DNA from: Candidatus Adiutrix sp.
Lineage (GTDB): Bacteria > Desulfobacterota > Desulfarculia > Adiutricales > Adiutricaceae
Direction of reading: 5' to 3'
Length of the DNA: 17,016 nt
Assembly (NCBI GenBank): GCA_031283395.1
Contig: JAITBV010000315.1
Location: 1-17,016 of the forward strand
Shown here one piece after another: positions 14,838-17,016 of the stretch (the first letter of the stretch is position 1; each line of letters begins with the position of its first letter). Position numbers and translations under genes: made by a program. Under the pieces are notes generated by a model that did not search any database, was not told where the DNA came from, and saw nothing but the letters and a program-made list of their open reading frames with translations.

Positions 14838-16745
14838 ATGAAAGCCCCCCAGTTCGCCGTCATCGGCACGGCCGGACATGTAGACCACGGCAAAACTTCC
14901 CTCATCAAAGCCCTGACCGGCATTGACACCGACCGTCTGGCCCAGGAGAAAGAACGGGGCATCACTATTGAAGCCGGCTTCGCCCACCTTGAACTGCCCG
15001 CGGGCCAAAAAGCCGGGATCGTGGATGTGCCGGGGCATGAACGTTTCATCAAGAATATGCTGGCCGGGGCCGCCGGCATTGACGTGGCCCTCCTGGTGGT
15101 GGCCGCCGATGACGGGATCATGCCTCAGACCAGGGAACACCTGGATATCCTGCGGCTTCTGGGCCTGACCCGCGGCTTGATAGCCCTGACCAAGTGCGAC
15201 CTGGCCGAAGATGATTGGCTGGAGTTGGTGCGGGACGATTTGGCCCGGCTCACCCGCGGCACCTTTCTGGATAATTCGCCCATTATAGAGGTCAGCGTGG
15301 AGACAGGCCAGGGTCTTCCGGAACTGAAAGCCGCCCTGGCTGAAACAGTGGCCTCCCTTGATTTCCGTGTTGCGGACGGACGTTTCCGCCTGCCCCTGGA
15401 CCGGGTCTTCACCCTAACCGGTTTCGGGACCGTGGTCACCGGCACCCTCATGGATGGTCCCGTCAAGGCGGGTGAGGCGGCCGCAGTCTATCCCGAGGGC
15501 CTCCCGGCCAAAATTAGGAGCCTGGAAGTGCATTCCCGGCCGGTGGAAGTCGCCTGGCCCGGCCAGAGAGTGGCGGTCAATCTAAACCTAAAGAAGGAAA
15601 AACTGGCCCGGGGCCTGGTGCTGGCCGCCGCCGACAGCCTCCAGCCCACGCTTATGCTGGACGTTCGGTTGGAAGTGCTTCCCGATTCGCCTTTTTCGGT
15701 CAAGAACGGCAGTTGGGTCCATCTGTACCTGGGGGCCGGGGAATTCCTGGCCAAGGTAGTGCTACTGGAAAAGGATGAACTGGCGGAAGGCGCTTCCTCC
15801 TTCGCCCAACTCCGCCTGGTGAGCCCGGCCACCGCCCGCAAGGACGATCGTTTCGTCATCCGATTCTACTCCCCCCTGATCACCATTGGCGGGGGCGTGG
15901 TCCTGGACCCCTCCCCCCTCAAGCGTAGGCGCCATAAGCCCCAGATCATCAGCCAAATGGCCACCAAGGAGGCTGGTTCGCCCCTGGAAAGGCTGGAACT
16001 GGCTGTCAAGGAGCGACCGGAAACCTTTCCCGCCCTGGAGGAGTTGGTCCGGCGGGCCGGCCTTGACCCGGCCCAAGTGAAAGAGGATGCCCAGATTTTG
16101 GTCCGGGAGGGACGGCTCAGGCGGCTGACCCGGGAGGTCTTCATCCATAGGCGGGAACTTGACCGGTTGCGGACCAGGCTCCAAGAGCTTCTCGCCGACT
16201 GGCACGCCAAAAACCCTTTCAGCCCCGGTATGTCCCTGGAAGAAGTGAGAAGCCGGCTTTTGCCCAAGGCGGGTCAGGCGGTGGCCGATGCTGTTTTGAC
16301 CGGCCTGGAAGAGGAAAAATTCCTGGTTCGGGAACTCGGCTCCCTCAGATTGGCCGGCTTTACGCCTCAGGTCAATGAACTGGAAAACAAACTCATCGCC
16401 AGGCTGGAGCGGCTCTATCTTGATTTCGGAATGACTCCCCTGGCCGCCAGCGCGGTGGAGCCGGCCGCCTCGCCGGATGCGGAGCGCCATCGGCAGGCGG
16501 CCTTCTCCGCCCTGGTCCGGCGCGGCCTTTTGGTGCGGCTGGATGACCTGTATTATATCCACAAAACCCATTACGAGCGGTCCTTGAGCCTGTTCCGGGA
16601 AATGGCCGCCGGGGGCCAGACGGTTCTGGCCGCCAAATTCCGGGATGAATTGGGCACTTCCCGAAAAGTGGCCATAGCCATTTTGGAACATTTTGACAAA
16701 ATAAATCTGACCAAGGCGGTCGGCGCGGGCCGGACCCTGCGTTGA
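14838..16745 (+). CDS. selB: Selenocysteine-specific translation elongation factor SelB
   Basis: A 635-residue GTPase that brings Sec-tRNA(Sec) to the ribosome at UGA codons marked by a SECIS hairpin. The EF-Tu-like N-terminal half shows G1 [10 protein letters not shown] (Gly13-Ser21), G2 [10 protein letters not shown] (Thr43), G3 DVPGHE (from Asp63) and G4 TKCD (118-121), then translation-factor barrels (from about 175). The C-terminal part is made of winged-helix repeats that bind the SECIS RNA (about 370-635). Length is normal. ATG 14838 follows GGGAG by about eight bases and gives the usual short N terminus; an earlier in-frame ATG at 14556 would run through the opposing gene's start region and is rejected. 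The presence of selB and selD means that the cell makes selenoproteins, although no selA, tRNA-Sec or clear selenoprotein is in the window. selD follows after 31 bases. Confidence 0.96.
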   Translation: MKAPQFAVIGTAGHVDHGKTSLIKALTGIDTDRLAQEKERGITIEAGFAHLELPAGQKAGIVDVPGHERFIKNMLAGAAGIDVALLVVAADDGIMPQTREHLDILRLLGLTRGLIALTKCDLAEDDWLELVRDDLARLTRGTFLDNSPIIEVSVETGQGLPELKAALAETVASLDFRVADGRFRLPLDRVFTLTGFGTVVTGTLMDGPVKAGEAAAVYPEGLPAKIRSLEVHSRPVEVAWPGQRVAVNLNLKKEKLARGLVLAAADSLQPTLMLDVRLEVLPDSPFSVKNGSWVHLYLGAGEFLAKVVLLEKDELAEGASSFAQLRLVSPATARKDDRFVIRFYSPLITIGGGVVLDPSPLKRRRHKPQIISQMATKEAGSPLERLELAVKERPETFPALEELVRRAGLDPAQVKEDAQILVREGRLRRLTREVFIHRRELDRLRTRLQELLADWHAKNPFSPGMSLEEVRSRLLPKAGQAVADAVLTGLEEEKFLVRELGSLRLAGFTPQVNELENKLIARLERLYLDFGMTPLAASAVEPAASPDAERHRQAAFSALVRRGLLVRLDDLYYIHKTHYERSLSLFREMAAGGQTVLAAKFRDELGTSRKVAIAILEHFDKINLTKAVGAGRTLR

Positions 16746-16776
16746 GGTTTGGACCAAAACAGGGCCGAGGTGGCAT

Positions 16777-17016
16777 GTGAGTCTTCTTTCCCAGTGCACT
16801 TCCGGTGGTTGCGGGGCCAAGCTCGGGCCGGACGAATTGGCCGGCCTTTTGAAAGACCTGCCTCTGATCCGGGATCCCCGCCTTCTGGTGGGTTTCGAGA
16901 CCGCCGACGACGCCGCGGTTTACGCCCTGTCCGACGAGACGGCGGTCATCTCCACGGTGGATTTTTTTCCGCCCATGGTGGAGGATCCGGAACTTTTCGG
17001 CCGCATCGCCGCCGCC
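16777..17016 (+). CDS. selD: Selenophosphate synthetase SelD (selenide, water dikinase), first 80 codons
   Basis: The start of the enzyme that makes selenophosphate, the selenium donor for Sec-tRNA, from selenide and ATP. The N-terminal motif [12 protein letters not shown] holds catalytic Cys12 and Lys15, matching E. coli Cys17 and Lys20 (GCGCK); here Cys is encoded by TGC, so this SelD is not itself a selenoprotein. Further typical sequence follows: [10 protein letters not shown] and [23 protein letters not shown], where the DDAAV and TVDFF segments bind ATP and metal in the family. The start is GTG at 16777, with GAGGTGG about five bases upstream; the ATG two bases earlier (16775) would be followed at once by TGA and cannot be used. 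The gene runs off the window edge. Confidence 0.93.
   Translation, partial: MSLLSQCTSGGCGAKLGPDELAGLLKDLPLIRDPRLLVGFETADDAAVYALSDETAVISTVDFFPPMVEDPELFGRIAAA

Noticed and set aside
15762..16820. Minus-strand open frame of 352 codons
   Set aside because: It is antisense to the C-terminal half of selB and crosses into selD; no recognisable motif.
16777..16824. SelD as a selenoprotein
   Set aside because: The catalytic position is encoded by TGC (Cys12), not TGA.

Overview
The window looks like a chromosomal piece from a GC-rich anaerobic bacterium, most likely a Desulfobacterota (former Deltaproteobacteria) relative. This placement is an inference from gene content: a selenocysteine machinery (selB-selD), a sensory [FeFe]-hydrogenase-like protein fused to a chemoreceptor signalling module, a PflX-type radical SAM protein, and a hybrid kinase next to a FIST protein. 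TGA ends most genes normally (surE, lon's downstream neighbours, the FIST gene, selB), so the standard code applies. I saw no CRISPR array, tRNA, rRNA or insertion sequence.

Layout. Bases 1-633 (minus) hold the first 211 codons of an exported secretin-like protein, cut by the window edge. Bases 847-5089 (minus) are a compact lon - radical SAM - surE operon, with a recognisable promoter before lon and a short intrinsic terminator overlapping the surE stop codon. The radical SAM gene carries an in-frame TGA at codon 243, after which the same frame continues with conserved family sequence to 1650. Divergent from lon, at 5306-5734 (plus), is a small secreted protein of unknown function.

The middle (5948-12045, plus) is a sensory and transport block: a FIST-domain protein with a 17-T homopolymer inside its coding sequence, a PAS hybrid histidine kinase with two receiver domains, and a P2-type cation ATPase. 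A good sigma70-like promoter at 12197-12225 then drives a soluble protein that joins two ferredoxin clusters, an H-cluster-like hydrogenase domain, a further FeS motif and a short methyl-accepting (MCP) signalling domain. A strong hairpin terminator separates it from a convergent small exported cysteine-containing protein (14178-14636, minus).

The right end (14838-17016, plus) holds selB, the selenocysteine-specific elongation factor, and the first 80 codons of selD, selenophosphate synthetase, closely spaced as an operon. Taken together the window pairs housekeeping genes (Lon proteolysis, SurE nucleotidase, Sec incorporation) with an environment-sensing set: FIST and hybrid kinase for an unknown small ligand, and hydrogenase-MCP for H2 or redox. 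No DNA-binding response regulator is encoded here, so the kinase output must lie elsewhere.
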